A DNA stretch of 64,000 nt from Cricetomys ansorgei (taxonomy: Eukaryota > Chordata > Mammalia > Rodentia > Nesomyidae), in NCBI GenBank assembly GCA_026225945.1, contig JAMJFZ010000181.1, forward strand, positions 744,001-808,000. Reading direction: 5' to 3'. Under the pieces are notes generated by a model. It was not told the DNA's origin. It was given only the letters and a program-made list of their open reading frames with translations, and did no database searches. This document shows positions 1-11,045 of the stretch, piece by piece. The translations under genes and the position numbers were made by a program. Position 1 is the stretch's first letter. The number at the start of each line of letters is the position of its first letter.

Positions 1-107
1 TATAAAAATTAAAATTCATTGCTTTCTTCTTTAATGCTTCTCCAGTGAAAAGAACAGAAATAGCAGCAGTGAGTAATAGGTAATACTTTTATATGTACAT
101 TTATATT

Positions 108-401
108 GCATGCATGTATGTTCAGATGGACATGCATGTGTGTGTACATGAATGTAGTGGCCAGAGATCAATCTCAAGTGTCTTCCTCAATCACTTCTAA
201 CTTTCTTTTATTTTTTAGAACCAAGGGCTTGCTTAGTAGGCTAAGGTCAGGAAGATCCAGACATCATCCTGGCTCTGCCTGTGCTAGAATTACAGGTGTG
301 TGCCCTGCATGGCTATTATGTGAATGATAGGGACCAAGTTCAGATTCCCCTATATGCACAGCAAGACTTTCAACAACTGTATCATCTCTGCAATTTCCTG
401 T
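108..401 (-). mobile_element. B4-type SINE (ID-B1 fusion), diverged
   Basis: Read on the minus strand, the right part resembles an ID/tRNA-like head (the plus strand shows the degraded complement around 345-400). The middle resembles a B1 body: complement of CTCTGCCTGTGCTAGAATTA at 272-291. The left part has the B4-style tail with a TG-rich stretch and a 'GTGGCCAGAGATCAATCTC' signature near 157-175. No target duplication is visible. The copy is old and noncoding, and the small open frames across it are meaningless. Confidence 0.6.
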
Positions 402-1424
402 CAAGTAGTATTTTTGAGTGATTTAAGAAATCAGAATTATTTGGCATTTGGATGTTGTAAGAAACAAACACTGTTGTTTTGTTTTGCTATAATAATTAAA
501 GTCTGAACATACATGCAAAGATGGTGAATGTAAGCTATATTGAAGAAATGGCACCTGCAAACAGACCGTTGCCAACTTCAGCAATGATCTGTCAGATTTG
601 ATTAAAAGTGGTGCTCATTAAAACCTCGGAAGGATGAACTACGCGGCTTCAGTGGATGACTCATGCCCTGATGGAAACACTGGCACCATGCACTCTGCTA
701 GTAACTTTCAATTATACTGATAAATGAGAATTTAAACTGTAATTCTTTAGCACTATCCATTTTGTCTCTAATATCCCTCCTCTTCTGTTTTTTATTTTGA
801 TTGAAAATAGAGGCCACGATGGAACAAACAGCTATTTGGATTAGTGTCACCAGAGCAGGAGATAATGGGGGCTTGGCATTATGGTGGGAAGGAGATGCCA
901 GAAGGGTGGAGAATGTTCTTGATATATCTCCAGGGTTGCCTTGAATGGTGATTAAAGCTGTATAAGAAGCTCATCTAGCACTCATCTTCACCCTTATGAT
1001 AAATAAGGCAGCCAAATTGAGGAATGATTTGCTAATGACAGACAGTGTCTTGAAAGAGCTGCTGGGAAATTTAGTACCTCAGTTCAGAGGGGGGATTTGT
1101 TCTCCAGCCAGTGAGTCACCAGATTTTATTTGACACAGTTAATCCTTACACCATTTCAAAGCAGAGAAGACAGCAAAAGCACTTACTATGGTACTCATCA
1201 TTTCTTCCTCTCAACTGTTTGTAAGCATTAATTAACTTTGCATCTCAGCTCCTACACCCAATTCAGCCTCTGCCACACAGTCGTTTATTTTTTTTCCTAC
1301 TAAAGAGATTTCTTTTGCTTCAACTTGAAAACCCACCTAGATACATTGATAGAATTAAAATCTAACTACACCAAACCATGAGATGCAAGATGGCTGAAAT
1401 GAAGTGTCTTAGAGAGACAAAAAT
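402..1424. other. Unique AT-rich stretch
   Basis: No gene, RNA or recognisable repeat seen. Composition is ordinary AT-rich noncoding DNA, with one short T-run near 1286-1296. Confidence 0.5.
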
Positions 1425-1475
1425 ATATGGATAGATAGATGATAGATAGATGGATGGATAGATAGATAGACAGAC

Positions 1476-1527
<52 letters not shown>

Positions 1528-1529
1528 TG
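1425..1529. repeat. GATA/GACA microsatellite
   Basis: Tetranucleotide array of GATA units, interrupted by GGAT variants near 1450-1460 and by GACA blocks at about 1468-1477 and 1513-1525. The mixed GATA and GACA units are typical of a long-lived, slippage-prone array in rodents. Its length is likely to vary between individuals. Confidence 0.95.
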
Positions 1530-2344
1530 TATAGTGAATCACACAGAAGTTTTAACATCTCGCCCGTAGCTGCCTACCTGACACCACAGAACTCACACAG
1601 CAGAGCCCCTCTCTTCGTATTTTCCTAATTCATCTTCTCCATCTTCCATATCCTGCTTGCTTCTTGATGCCTCTGGAATGAGCTCATAATGCAAATGAAT
1701 TTGAAATTGTTTTGTTTCTTCCAACCAGCCTCTCCACTCACTCCACTAGTCAGAAAAGCCCTGAGAGTATAATGAGCCCTTCTAATAGAAGTGTTGAGAA
1801 TCTCACTGCTTACTTTTTAATTTTTAAAGATAAGATTATTATTACTGATAGGAATGTCTACCTTTAATATGTTAAAGGCAAATGCTTACTAATATTTCTA
1901 AATCTTATTCCATGCCAACTTGAATTTGAGGCTATCAGAACTGGTGTCCTATTACATAAAATAATTTGAAATAGAGAGCAAGTAAATGAGAGTAGGGGCA
2001 TTTAATATAGAGACTAACAAATGAAAGGAATGACACAGGAAAGGAGATGAGGAAGAGAGAGAGAGAATAAATTAAGCCTCAATTCCTAAAACTTGAATCT
2101 TATTAGGAAAATCTAGTGTCTGGGCCTTTATGTCATATAAAATAAGGATATTTGACAAAGATCTGAAGGGCCCGCATGCAATAATTTTGCCAGTGTCTGT
2201 CAACTAACCTGCACTCTAACATCTGCCCAACCACTAACCACTGTCATTGCTGTAATCCCCAGAACTCTGTTCTCAGCTTCATAGGTACAAAATAACAGAT
2301 ACTGTCACTCCAGGAACACTCATGAATGCATAAAAATTGTATCA
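1530..2344. other. Unique stretch with short GA run
   Basis: No gene or recognisable transposon. It holds a short GA repeat at about 2053-2068. Confidence 0.45.
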
Positions 2345-2480
2345 TATGTCCTCTTTTCGTGCCATTCTTCCCCTTCTCTCCAGGACACTGAAGTAATACG
2401 CAAGTGTAAATAATGCTGTAATAACTGGCCTATTAGAGTCAAAGATGTAAATCTCGTCATCAAATCTTACAGTAAGAAGA
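2345..2480 (+). repeat. Diverged duplicated segment, copy 1
   Basis: This segment resembles 3506-3655 in the same orientation. Both carry GTGCCAT, a pyrimidine-rich stretch, an 'ACTGAAGTAAT'/'GCTGAAATAAT' block, then CTGTAATAACTGGCC and later a 'CAGTAAGAA'/'TAGTAAGAA' block. Either this is an old local duplication or both are copies of a dispersed family I do not recognise. Confidence 0.5.
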
Positions 2481-3505
2481 GAAAATTATGTCTGTGTGTA
2501 TACACATTATCTATTGAATTGAATGCGCCATCAACAATAAGAATGTATTTCAATTGCTTGATTGATTATACTACTGGACTAAATTACAGAATATCTACCT
2601 CTTCATTCTAACAAATTAAGATGAATGAACATACCATGGCTTCTACCATAATATGCACTAGAGGAATAGAAACATTAAATCAAACAGAAAAATAATAGTA
2701 GAGTAAAGGTTGTGTGGATGTTCAGATGTAGGCTGTTTGACCTGCTCAAATCTATACACATGATGGATAGTGTCTTTTTAAAATAGTCACCTAGAGAAAA
2801 ATTTTGTCATTGTAATTGCTCAGCAATCACAAACAAAATTATATAGCCACTTTCAACTTTTTGTCCTAAATGGAATTTATTGACTTTTTTATCTAACTTA
2901 TTTAATGGGCTTACATTTCTAATGATTTTTGTTTATTCTCAAGATAGAGGTCAAAAATACATTTTATGTTCCAAAGGAATGTCAAAGGCATAATTGGTTT
3001 AGCATGTAATTTTCCAAAGTGAATACTTTGTAAAGAACAACACTTACTTGGATGTAAAATTTTTGGATAGAGAATAATCTGTTTATCATTATTCATATAT
3101 AATCGGTGACTTAAGTGCATCTTGGAAGCAAGGAATACCTTGCCTTAATAAGAACATACTTTATATGGAGCCCTAGAGGCACTGAAGTAAGATGCTATCA
3201 CTGCAGGCTAGGAGCCCTGTTCGTAGCTCAGCTCACTGTCGGGCACTCAATCAAATGTTGTTATGTGTTTGACTGAACAAGATGCAAATCTTCTTTACAT
3301 TTGACAGAAAGCAGAACATCAGTCATTGTTTTATTTGGAGAAGGTTGAACCAGAGATTTAATAAAACTTAAAATCATTGGTTTTCACTTAAGAAACACCT
3401 GGAACCAGAATGGGACTTGTGATAAACTTTGTTTTGCTTACTTTGGTATCATACTAACGAAATATGATTTCTTTAAATCATATTTAAAGTCAATGATTTT
3501 GAGGA
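2481..3505. other. AT-rich unique stretch
   Basis: No gene or recognised repeat. A minus-strand frame at 2911-3120 has no coding character. Confidence 0.45.
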
Positions 3506-3655
3506 AAAAACTTGTGCCATATACCCCCTGATTTCCATCTCACCCTTCCTGTTTTGGAATGCTGAAATAATGGTCAGGGATGAATTATACTGTAATAACT
3601 GGCCCATAATCAAAGAATATTGCTTCATCACTAAATATTATAGTAAGAAAGAAAA
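3506..3655 (+). repeat. Diverged duplicated segment, copy 2
   Basis: Partner of 2345-2480. The shared core CTGTAATAACTGGCC lies at about 3590-3604 here and near 2416-2430 in the other copy. The downstream spacing to the shared AGTAAGAA block is similar in both. Identity is clearly below that of a recent duplication. Confidence 0.5.
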
Positions 3656-4424
3656 TATGTTTTTAATTTTTTTTACAAAGTTGTTTGAATTTTTATTAAA
3701 GAATACTACAAAATTAAAGTCATTAGCAGTCCCAATTCTTCCCACTCCCTCACCCACAAATATCATGTATCCCTCTATGTACCTACATAATGGTAGATAT
3801 GGCCTATGAAACCTTTTTACTTACAGAATATTTTTATGTATCTACATAAAGTATTGAAGTAGGTATAGTTTTCCTTTATATACTCATGTGAAAGACCCCA
3901 AATGATGTCTTATCCAGAATCTAAGTGACTCTAGCTTTCCAGAAAATCGACAAGATTTAAGAGAGGAAGGTGCCCTTGACAATATGAGCGGCATAGAGAA
4001 TTTTGTAGCACTTCTGTAGGTTTTATAATAAAAGTTTTTCTTTTCACCCCTTCTTATAGTACAAGTTTCTAAGATAACCATGTCTCCATGTGGACAGAGC
4101 TGTTTTTCCTGTTGTGTGTCATCTGTCCAGTCAACATGTCATCATCTTCAACCTTGATTTCAGCAATCACCCATCTGCTTTGTCGTCCTCTCCTCTAGTG
4201 TTTGCCTTACCACCGGGGATTTACATGTTTTTAAATGCTTTGTTCTTATGTTATGAGGGTCTTCAGAAAAAGCATGAATTAAAAACTGCATGTGAAAACC
4301 TTTATATGTGATAAAGAAAAACCTTAATAAAGTGTGAGCATTTGTATAATTCTTAACAAAAAATTGCAACTAGTATTTTTCTTCTATGTACGAAAATATT
4401 AAGGATTTATTTGCATGCATTTTA
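3656..4424. other. AT-rich unique stretch
   Basis: No gene or recognised repeat. The overlapping frames at 3884-4369 on the two strands lack coding features. Confidence 0.4.
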
Positions 4425-4520
4425 TTTTTCTCCTTCTCCTTCTTCTTCTTCTTCTTCTTCTTCTTCTTCTTCTTCTTCTTCTTCTTCTTCTTCTTCTTCT
4501 TCTTCTTCTTTCTTTTTCTC
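4425..4520. repeat. TTC/CTT trinucleotide tract, 96-nt pure pyrimidine
   Basis: From 4425 to 4520 every base on the plus strand is C or T, and most of it is perfect CTT/TTC repeat (GAA on the other strand). The lysine- and glutamate-rich reading of the opposite strand is an artefact of the repeat. Long GAA/TTC tracts are known to form intramolecular triplex structures. Confidence 0.95.
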
Positions 4521-5224
4521 ACACAATTTAAAATCGAAACTATATCTTCATAGATGATAGGCAAGCCACTGATCAACATCCCTACCCCATTAGCAACTTT
4601 TTCTATAATTAAAATTAAGTGTGAAATTAGTCCCAGAGATCTGTAAAAGCACTTTTCCTACTCAGAGGTTTTCTACTGTTTTTCATTACTTTGTTTTGTT
4701 TTGTTTTCTGGCTATATGGTTAATCTCACTCAGTGTTGGCCTCTGAATTGGTTTGCTCCTCTCTGCAAATATTTAGCAAAACAAACTGTCATGTCACTCA
4801 TTTAACAATCATGAAAACCAAGTGTCAGCCTTTTCAACTAAATGCTGGAGGAAGAGCTTGTGGAGTGACTTATCAGATGCATAACAACTGTTTGTCCACT
4901 GTTCAGTCTGCTGCTCAGCAAAGCACATGCAACATGGCTCTTAATGTGACCCCTCCACTCAGAGTTCCCTCTCTCACCTTTAAACGTGAATCAACTTATT
5001 CTTTAAGGCAGAGCTAAATGCTACTTACTCTATCCACTCTCCTTTTTTGTGCTTTTTTTTTCCCTGAAAGACTCACAATAGCTCATTATCAGAGCTCCTT
5101 TTAAATTGTGTAAAGATTTTGACTCAAGGTACTGAGCATATCTATTGGCTCCACTTTCACTGATGTCTGAACCCCTCAAAGACACGTTCTGAGTTCCTCT
5201 CTTCTTTTAAAATATGTATATGTA
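4521..5224. other. Unique stretch
   Basis: Contains a 94-codon open frame at 4733-5017 (plus). It has no splice context or recognised domain, so I do not call it a gene. No transposon recognised. Confidence 0.4.
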
Positions 5225-5550
5225 GGCATGTAGTATATTTGTGTTCATATGTATGTATGAGTACAGGTTCACATTTGTGTGTGTCTCTAAAGACCAGAGC
5301 TTAATGTTTTGGATCTTCATTTATTGCTCTACCTTTTCAATTGAGACAAGTTTCTCAGTAGGCCCAGAGCTCACCAATGGGCTAACCAGGTTGTCCATCA
5401 AGCTCCCAGGATCTGACTGTCTCCGACCTGCTCCAATAGTTCAAAGGTTACAATCATATTAAACCACACATAGTTTTTTATATGGTCTCCAGAGAGTCAA
5501 ACCCAGAGTATCAGGAAGCAGGTACTTCAGGGATTGAGCTCCAGTCCTAG
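5225..5550 (-). mobile_element. B4-type SINE, diverged
   Basis: Plus strand shows the complement of a B4 element. There is a TG-rich tail at 5230-5285, then a GAGACAAGTTTCTC B1-like stretch near 5342-5355 followed by CCAGAGCTCACCAATGGGCTAACC. The ID-like head is at about 5480-5550 (GTCAAACCCAGAGTATCAGG). Degraded and noncoding. Confidence 0.6.
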
Positions 5551-5570
5551 ATTGCCTTCTTTGGGGCATT

Positions 5571-5640
5571 ACTAGTCAACAACTAGTCACCAACTAGTAA
5601 ATAGTGTACCAACTAGTAAACAGCGCACCAACTAGTCATC
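5571..5640 (+). repeat. Small tandem array with five ACTAGT motifs
   Basis: ACTAGT occurs at 5571, 5582, 5593, 5612 and 5631, giving spacings of 11, 11, 19 and 19 bp. The last units read ACCAACTAGTAAATAGTGT, ACCAACTAGTAAACAGCGC and ACCAACTAGTCATC. It looks like a short minisatellite whose unit grew from 11 to 19 bp. No family recognised. Confidence 0.85.
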
Positions 5641-5799
5641 AAAAGAACATTGGCAAAAAATCTTGAGCTTGATGACGGCAAAGCCGCTACCTATTCTTCT
5701 CTGAGAAAGAACAAGATTGAATAAGGAGGAGTGGAGAGAGCATGAAACTCAAAGTCCACAACAAAAAAGACTTTAAGGCCTTCTAGTTGACTGTACTTG

Positions 5800-5935
5800 A
5801 GGAAGGTATCATCCACATTTGACAGATGAAGACATGAGGCCAAATGACTTGGTCAAGTTCAAGGTAGGTGAAGGTTAGAACAAAAGTAGCTGAGCCCTGA
5901 TCCGGTTCCAAAAACCAGCACTCTGGTTTTGTGGG
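5800..5935 (-). mobile_element. MIR fragment
   Basis: Plus strand carries the complement of the MIR core and 3' half: TTTGACAGATGAAGACATGAGG near 5818-5839, then TTGGTCAAGTTCAAGGTAGG, then AGCTGAGCCCTGATCCGGTT with CAGCACTCTGG at the end. The order matches MIR in reverse orientation. This is an ancient eutherian tRNA-derived SINE. Confidence 0.7.
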
Positions 5936-6952
5936 ATTTTTTCTGTTCTTCTGAATGTAATAGATCAGAAAATATAAAAAGGAGCAGTTTTTCATTTGCA
6001 TTTTGGCAAATCTCAAAGTATAATTGACTATGGTCTTCAAATAAAAGTTAAGAATAGGGAAATGTCCAAATGTTTGTTTTTTGACTTATTTTTACATTGT
6101 TCATTTCTGAGCCATTACATCTGCCACAGTTAGCTCAGCCTGCTGTGAACTTACATAATCTCAGACTGTGATTACATTAGCTCTAGTTCTTAGTGCATGA
6201 AGATGATACTCCCCAACTGTTCTACCTTCAGGGAAGGAACATACAGCCAATCCCTTGACCTGAATCCTCAAGCACATACTATGAACCCGTAATTTGCTTA
6301 TTTTCAAAAGTATGCTTGTTGGAGTTTTAGATTCTGTTTTTGTAGAAAAAGAGAGCACCATGTAGTATAAGACACATTCATGATTCAATAAATCTTATAG
6401 GATGTTTTATACTGTCTTCTTTGAACACCCACATGTTGACTGAAATACTCAGACTTGAGTCTACATATATAGACTCACCTACATTCTTATGAAGTTAACT
6501 TCAATTTTCCAAGTAAGCATAAGCAACTTTTTTCCATAGACTCCTCATCTCTTTTCTCCAGGAAATTACTGACCATTAAGCACTGTGATTGATCTACTTC
6601 TTGTTTTACATTTGGGCCATTCTGATTCTTCTTCTAGAACTCACTGGTGCAGTTCCAAGCAATCTCAGGTTCTTGCGTGATATATAACATGTCATCTTTA
6701 CCACAGTTGGTAGCATAGCTGAACATAAATCCTTGATATCTGCCATTCCTATACTTACTTCCATCACCTGCAGCTCTTTACAGAGTGCTTCTATTGATTT
6801 ACCAGAGAATGCATAACCCAGGGGAGTTTACAGGTGGCCAAAGGTTAAGGTTTTAGAACAATCTCCAGCAATTGACAAAGGAGACTTGATAGATAAGTAG
6901 GGACTTAGTGGCCTATACCATGCACAGAGGTCCCTAAAACACCAAATTCTAA
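5936..6952. other. Unique stretch
   Basis: No gene or clear repeat. Minus-strand frames at 5783-6040 and 6161-6388 overlap MIR or unique DNA and show no coding character. Confidence 0.4.
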
Positions 6953-7180
6953 GGGCTGGAGTGATGGATAAGCAGTTAAGAGCATTGACTGCTCTTACAT
7001 TGGACTGGGTTCAATTGCTAACACTCACATAACAGATCCTAACTATCTGTAACTTCAGATCCAGGGGATCAGATGCCTCCTTCTGAGATCCATGGACACA
7101 AGGCACATATGTGGTACATAGATATACATGCAGGCAAAACACTGATATGCATAAAATATAGTAAGAATTAAAGCACCAAG
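6953..7180 (+). mobile_element. B2 SINE
   Basis: Begins with the B2 head GGGCTGGAGTGATGG (6955-6969), followed by CAGTTAAGAGCATTGACTGC and a B-box-like GGGTTCAATTGC. The B2 body follows with 'CTGTAACTTCAGATCCAGGGG' and the tail 'CATGCAGGCAAAACACTGATATGC' ending in ATAAAATATAG. The tRNA-derived head and the GGCAAAACAC tail identify the family. Polymerase III boxes are partly mutated. Confidence 0.85.
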
Positions 7181-7700
7181 CTCTGTTTTGCCACTCTCAG
7201 CATTTTTCATTAGAACATTGATTTCTTTCTCTCCCTTTTCATTTTCCCATTGGTGTTATCTGGGATCCCTTTCCATTTAAGTTGTAACTCTTATACCTGG
7301 AATAGTGAAAAAAAAGGCACATTATGAACCAATATGTATCAGATTATATCATAGAGATTCTTTCCTTCTGATATACAAAGAACAATGTCAGTTTTTAACT
7401 TTCAAATCCCACCAGGAGTAGTTTCTTCTCATTTCCAGGGTACCTCAGGTTTTCTCCCCACAGATGTCCTGTGACAGAGTCCACACTCTACATACAACAG
7501 CATCAGTGCAGGCAGTGATAATCTCTTCTCTGTCTGGGTTGAAGATGAAAGCCTTTTTTGCCCTACTTTTGAGAAAATCTTTGCGGTTGCAGTTTCTCCT
7601 TCCTTTCCTCTGGGGTTACTAGTTAACCACAACACAGCTCTTTTCCACCATCTTCTCTTTAAGTACTTAATGTCTTTCTATTCTGATAGGAAGCATGCAT

Positions 7701-7701
<1 letters not shown>
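7181..7701. other. Unique stretch
   Basis: No gene or recognised repeat. The 68-codon minus frame at 7429-7635 is unsupported. Confidence 0.4.

Positions 7702-7784
<83 letters not shown>
7702..7784 (+). repeat. (CA)n(GA)n compound microsatellite
   Basis: About 19 CA units (7702-7739) switch directly to GA repeats (7741-7784) with a single AGAAAG interruption. The array abuts an LTR-like element at 7786. Confidence 0.95.
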
Positions 7785-7785
<1 letters not shown>

Positions 7786-7791
<6 letters not shown>

Positions 7792-8110
7792 AATTGCTTT
7801 TCTATTGCTATGACAAAACACCATAACCAAGGCAGCTTATAAAAGAAAGTGTATAATTGGGCTTATGATTTGGATGGTTTGAATCTATGATAGTAGGGCA
7901 AAGGAATGGCTACAGGAATAGATCACATCTTGATACTCAAGCAGAAAGCAGAGAACACATTAGGAATGACAAGAGTCTTTTGAAACTTCAAGCTTGCCCC
8001 TCAGTGACACATCTACTCCAATAAGACCATACCTCCTAATCCTTCCCCAGCAGTTATACCAACTGGGAACCAAGTATTCAAATATATGAACCTTATGATT
8101 TGGATATGAA
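7786..8110 (-). mobile_element. MaLR-like LTR (reverse), 5' part missing
   Basis: Plus strand opens with TTCTATTGCTATGACAAAACACCATAACCAAGGCAGC, the complement of the terminal R/U5 part of a common rodent LTR. It continues with AAGCAGAGAACACATTAGGAATG, TTTTGAAACTTCAAGCTTGCCCC and ACCTCCTAATCCTTCCCCAGCAGTT. The same family lies in forward orientation at 28649-29064. Similarity fades after about 8110. The MaLR (MT/ORR-like) label is from recall. Confidence 0.6.
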
Positions 8111-8984
8111 AAAGTCAGCTTATTATCAACTTTAATTATGTATGTAAATATAATTTCCTTGCCATACAATCTCCTATGCTAAGTTTCTAAGGACATAATG
8201 TAAACATTGGGGGACCCTGTTATGCCAATACAAAAAGTCAAAAGAAAGTTGCTGAGAATGAAAAATGAGTAGTTAAAAGAATTCTGAGAACTTTACAGCA
8301 GTTAGGCATAAATTATGCTTGTTGTTGTATATATAATCATTCTATTACTCTATTCAATGTAGAAACAAAATCTATCAAGGAATAGGAAACTATACTTGTG
8401 AGTTCACATTACTAATAAATACAACCAATGAGAACCTGGGATGTGTTGAGTATTTGACATGTAAAGCAATCCTTTAATAATTACAGTCTGGCTTTCATAA
8501 TCAAGATCAATCTGGATTTGGAATTTTTTCTGTCACCTAAATTTATTTGACCCTGGAAATGTACTAACATCTGTGTCTCATTGTTTGTGTATTAAACAAA
8601 CAACAATACCCCTTCATAGTAAGGGTCAGTTGATCACATTATTTTAGTATCTAATATCAAAACTCCTCATCAAAAGGTCAGATACCATTTGGAAAAAATT
8701 AATTGAAAAGGTTTGTTTGCTATGCATAAGATGACCACATTTTTTTAATGTTCTTCAAATTACACTAAAATGGCAATTAAGGAATTGAAATAGTGCACAT
8801 CATAGAACAAGGCAATGATTGGAATTATTTTAACAAGTATTTAGGATGTGAAAATACATTTAAGAATTAAAAGAGATGTAACAAAAGAAGGAAGCCAATG
8901 CCTACATCCATTGTTGAAGAAAGGAAGTTAGTTAATTTTCCAACAAAAGCCCACTCTTTGAAACTCAGTCTTTGAAGTCAACCA
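8111..8984. other. AT-rich unique stretch
   Basis: No gene or recognised repeat. Confidence 0.4.
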
Positions 8985-9335
8985 ACAAACTACAGAGAAA
9001 ATAAAAAGATCTATGGTTTCCAGGGACTAAGTGAAAGGGAATTCTGGATAGGTAGAGCACAAAGAACAGGTCTGTGAAAACACTGTGGTACTATAATTAT
9101 GGGTACATAGACCACACATAGTGTATACAGTAACACTAGTGACCCCAATTGTCAACTATGACCCTTGGGTGAGAAGTATGTGTCACTATAGCTTCATTGG
9201 TTACAAGAAATCCACCATGCTTTGAGGAATATTGATAGTTTGCCTTTATAGGAGCAAGAGTATATGAGAAATCACTATATATTCTGTTCAATTTTGCTAT
9301 GAACTTAAAACTTAAAAAAAAATAAAAGTATAATG
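8985..9335 (+). mobile_element. Ancient L1 (L1M-type) 3' end
   Basis: The order of blocks matches L1M 3' UTRs. It runs GTTTCCAGGGACTAAGTGAAAGGG, AGGTAGAGCACAAAG, ACTGTGGTACTATAATTATGGGTACAT, ATTGATAGTTTGCC, then TTCTGTTCAATTTTGCTATGAACTTAAAAC and an A-rich tail with AAAATAAAAG near 9313-9328. Diverged, no reading frame. Confidence 0.6.
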
Positions 9336-9679
9336 CCTCTTAAAAGGGGAACCGTCTTGGAATTAAAATGATCTCCTAAAAATTTTTAAAGAGTCATAGA
9401 TAAAGTGAGTCAAAATTAAGGCAAGATTGATACTTGAATAATGAAAGAAGCAGAATAAAATGTATCAGCAGATTAAGAAATGGAAAAGATATAGTAACAA
9501 ATTAAGGAATTATGCTCAGCTTTCTACCAGCCAGAGTACCAGAGAAACTGAATATAGAAATTACTGTAGCAGTGCTATTACATTTCCCTGAACTGAACAA
9601 AATAAATTTCCAGAAAATCCCCCAGGAGTGCACAGAATAGTAAGTGAAAAAAAATCCAGAATAAAGAAGGTTACATATT
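9336..9679. other. Unique stretch
   Basis: No gene or recognised repeat. It lies between two L1 tails. Confidence 0.4.
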
Positions 9680-10800
9680 TCTCCAATTTTTTTTTGTTTT
9701 GTTTCATTGGAAATAGATTCTTCTCTCATACAATATATCCCTATCACAGTTTTCCTTTCATCAACTCCTGCCAAATCCTCCCCCACCTCCACTCTCCCCA
9801 AGATCCACTCTCTGTCCTTTACTCTTCAGAAAAGAGCAGGCTTCCAGAAGACAACAACCAAACACAACAAAATAAGATACAATAAGACATGCACCTAATA
9901 GGAGGAGAAGAATCCCAAGAGCAGGCCAAAGAGTCAGAGACACTCCGACTCCCAATGATAGGAGTCCCACAAAAATACAAAGTTAACAATCCTAACATAT
10001 ATGCAGAGGACATGGTGCAGACCTGTGCAGGTCCTGTGATTGCTGTTTTAGTCTCTGTAAACCCATACATACCCTACTTAGTTGATTCAGTGGGCCATGT
10101 TCTCCTGGGATCCTCCATCCCCTATGACTCCTACAATCTTTCTTCTTCCTCTTCCATGGGTTCCCTAAGTTCCAAGGGGAGGGATTCAATGGAGACTTCC
10201 AATTTAGACTTTCTCTCTGCACAATGTCTAGATGTGGGTCTCTGCACCTGCTCCCATCTGCTGCGGGAGGAAGCCTCTCTGATGATGACTGAACAAGGTC
10301 TGATCTGAGTGTAGCAGAATATCATTAGGAATCATTTCATTGATATATATATAAATATATAAATATATACACATAAATATATAATATATTATATATATCA
10401 TATATACATATATATGTATGTGTATATATATGTATATATACACATATATACATACACACACACACACATATATATATATTATATATATATATATAATCTC
10501 CAGTCATGTTTAGGTCTCTGGGCTATCTGGTTCCTGGGCATCCAGGCAATGTTGGGCATGAACTCCCTCTCATAGAGTGAGCCTCAAGTTAAGTCAGACA
10601 TTGGCCATTCCCATTACTTCTGTCCCATCATTGCCCTAGCACATCTTGCAGATTGAAGGTTGAAGGTTTTTGTGGCTGGGTTGGTGTTCAGGTTTCTCTT
10701 TCATTAGCCTACAGGGAAACTTCCTACACCAAAATGACTAGAACATAGTTGTGAAGGCTCCATGCAGGCATCTGCTAGACATCTCTACATTCCAAGGGCT
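9680..10800 (-). mobile_element. Lx-type L1 3' UTR fragment
   Basis: Reverse-oriented L1 3' UTR. The poly-A tail appears as a T-run at about 9688-9696. Above it are the complement of the terminal G-rich region and of the segment AATGATTCCTAATGATATTCTGC (plus strand CAGAATATCATTAGGAATCATT at 10315-10339). The right part is GTCATGTTTAGGTCTCTGGG (10504-10523), CCCTCTCATAGAGTGAGCCTC and TTTGTGGCTGGGTTGGTGTTC. The same segment recurs in plus orientation at 37490-38462. The internal A-rich tract has been replaced by the AT array at 10339-10497. The 139-codon frame at 9889-10308 (plus) is antisense to this element and not a gene. Confidence 0.85.
10339..10497. repeat. AT-rich (TA)n/(CA)n simple repeat inside L1
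   Basis: Alternating ATATAA, TATATATG and CACACA runs sit where intact Lx 3' UTRs have an A-rich internal tract. The homologous copy on the plus strand has A-rich DNA at 37795-37825 instead. Confidence 0.9.
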
Positions 10801-11045
10801 AGGGTCTTGGACTGAATAAAAGGGAGAAATGGAATGGAGCGCTAGCATTCATTGCTTCGTGCTTCCTTTCTTAATGCATATTCACTGTGACCAGCTGCCT
10901 CATGCCACTATAACACAACTTCCCCACCACAATTAAGTACTTGCCCTTAAACCGTGAGTAAAAGCATACTCCTTCTTCTGCAAGTTGTTGTTGTCAGGTA
11001 TTTTTGTTACAGCAACGAGAAAAATAACCAAAACAACCACCATAC
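10801..11045 (+). mobile_element. MaLR-like LTR 3' part
   Basis: Contains GTGACCAGCTGCCTCATGCCAC (10889-10910), a CCCTTAAACCGTGAGTAAA stretch where the polyadenylation signal would lie, and GTTGTTGTCAGGTATTTTTGTTACAGCAACGAGAAAAATAACC. This resembles the ends of rodent MaLR-type LTRs. The 5' part is missing or too diverged to see. Family assignment is from recall. Confidence 0.5.

Noticed and set aside
1425..1529. Possible CRISPR-like array
   Set aside because: It is a plain tetranucleotide microsatellite without spacers, in a eukaryotic genome.
4733..5017. 94-codon plus-strand frame
   Set aside because: Composition is mixed, but there is no recognised domain, no splice sites at sensible places and no conservation data.
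9889..10308. 139-codon plus-strand open frame, among the longest in the window
   Set aside because: It lies antisense in an L1 3' UTR, and the homologous plus-strand copy at 37490-38462 does not keep the frame.
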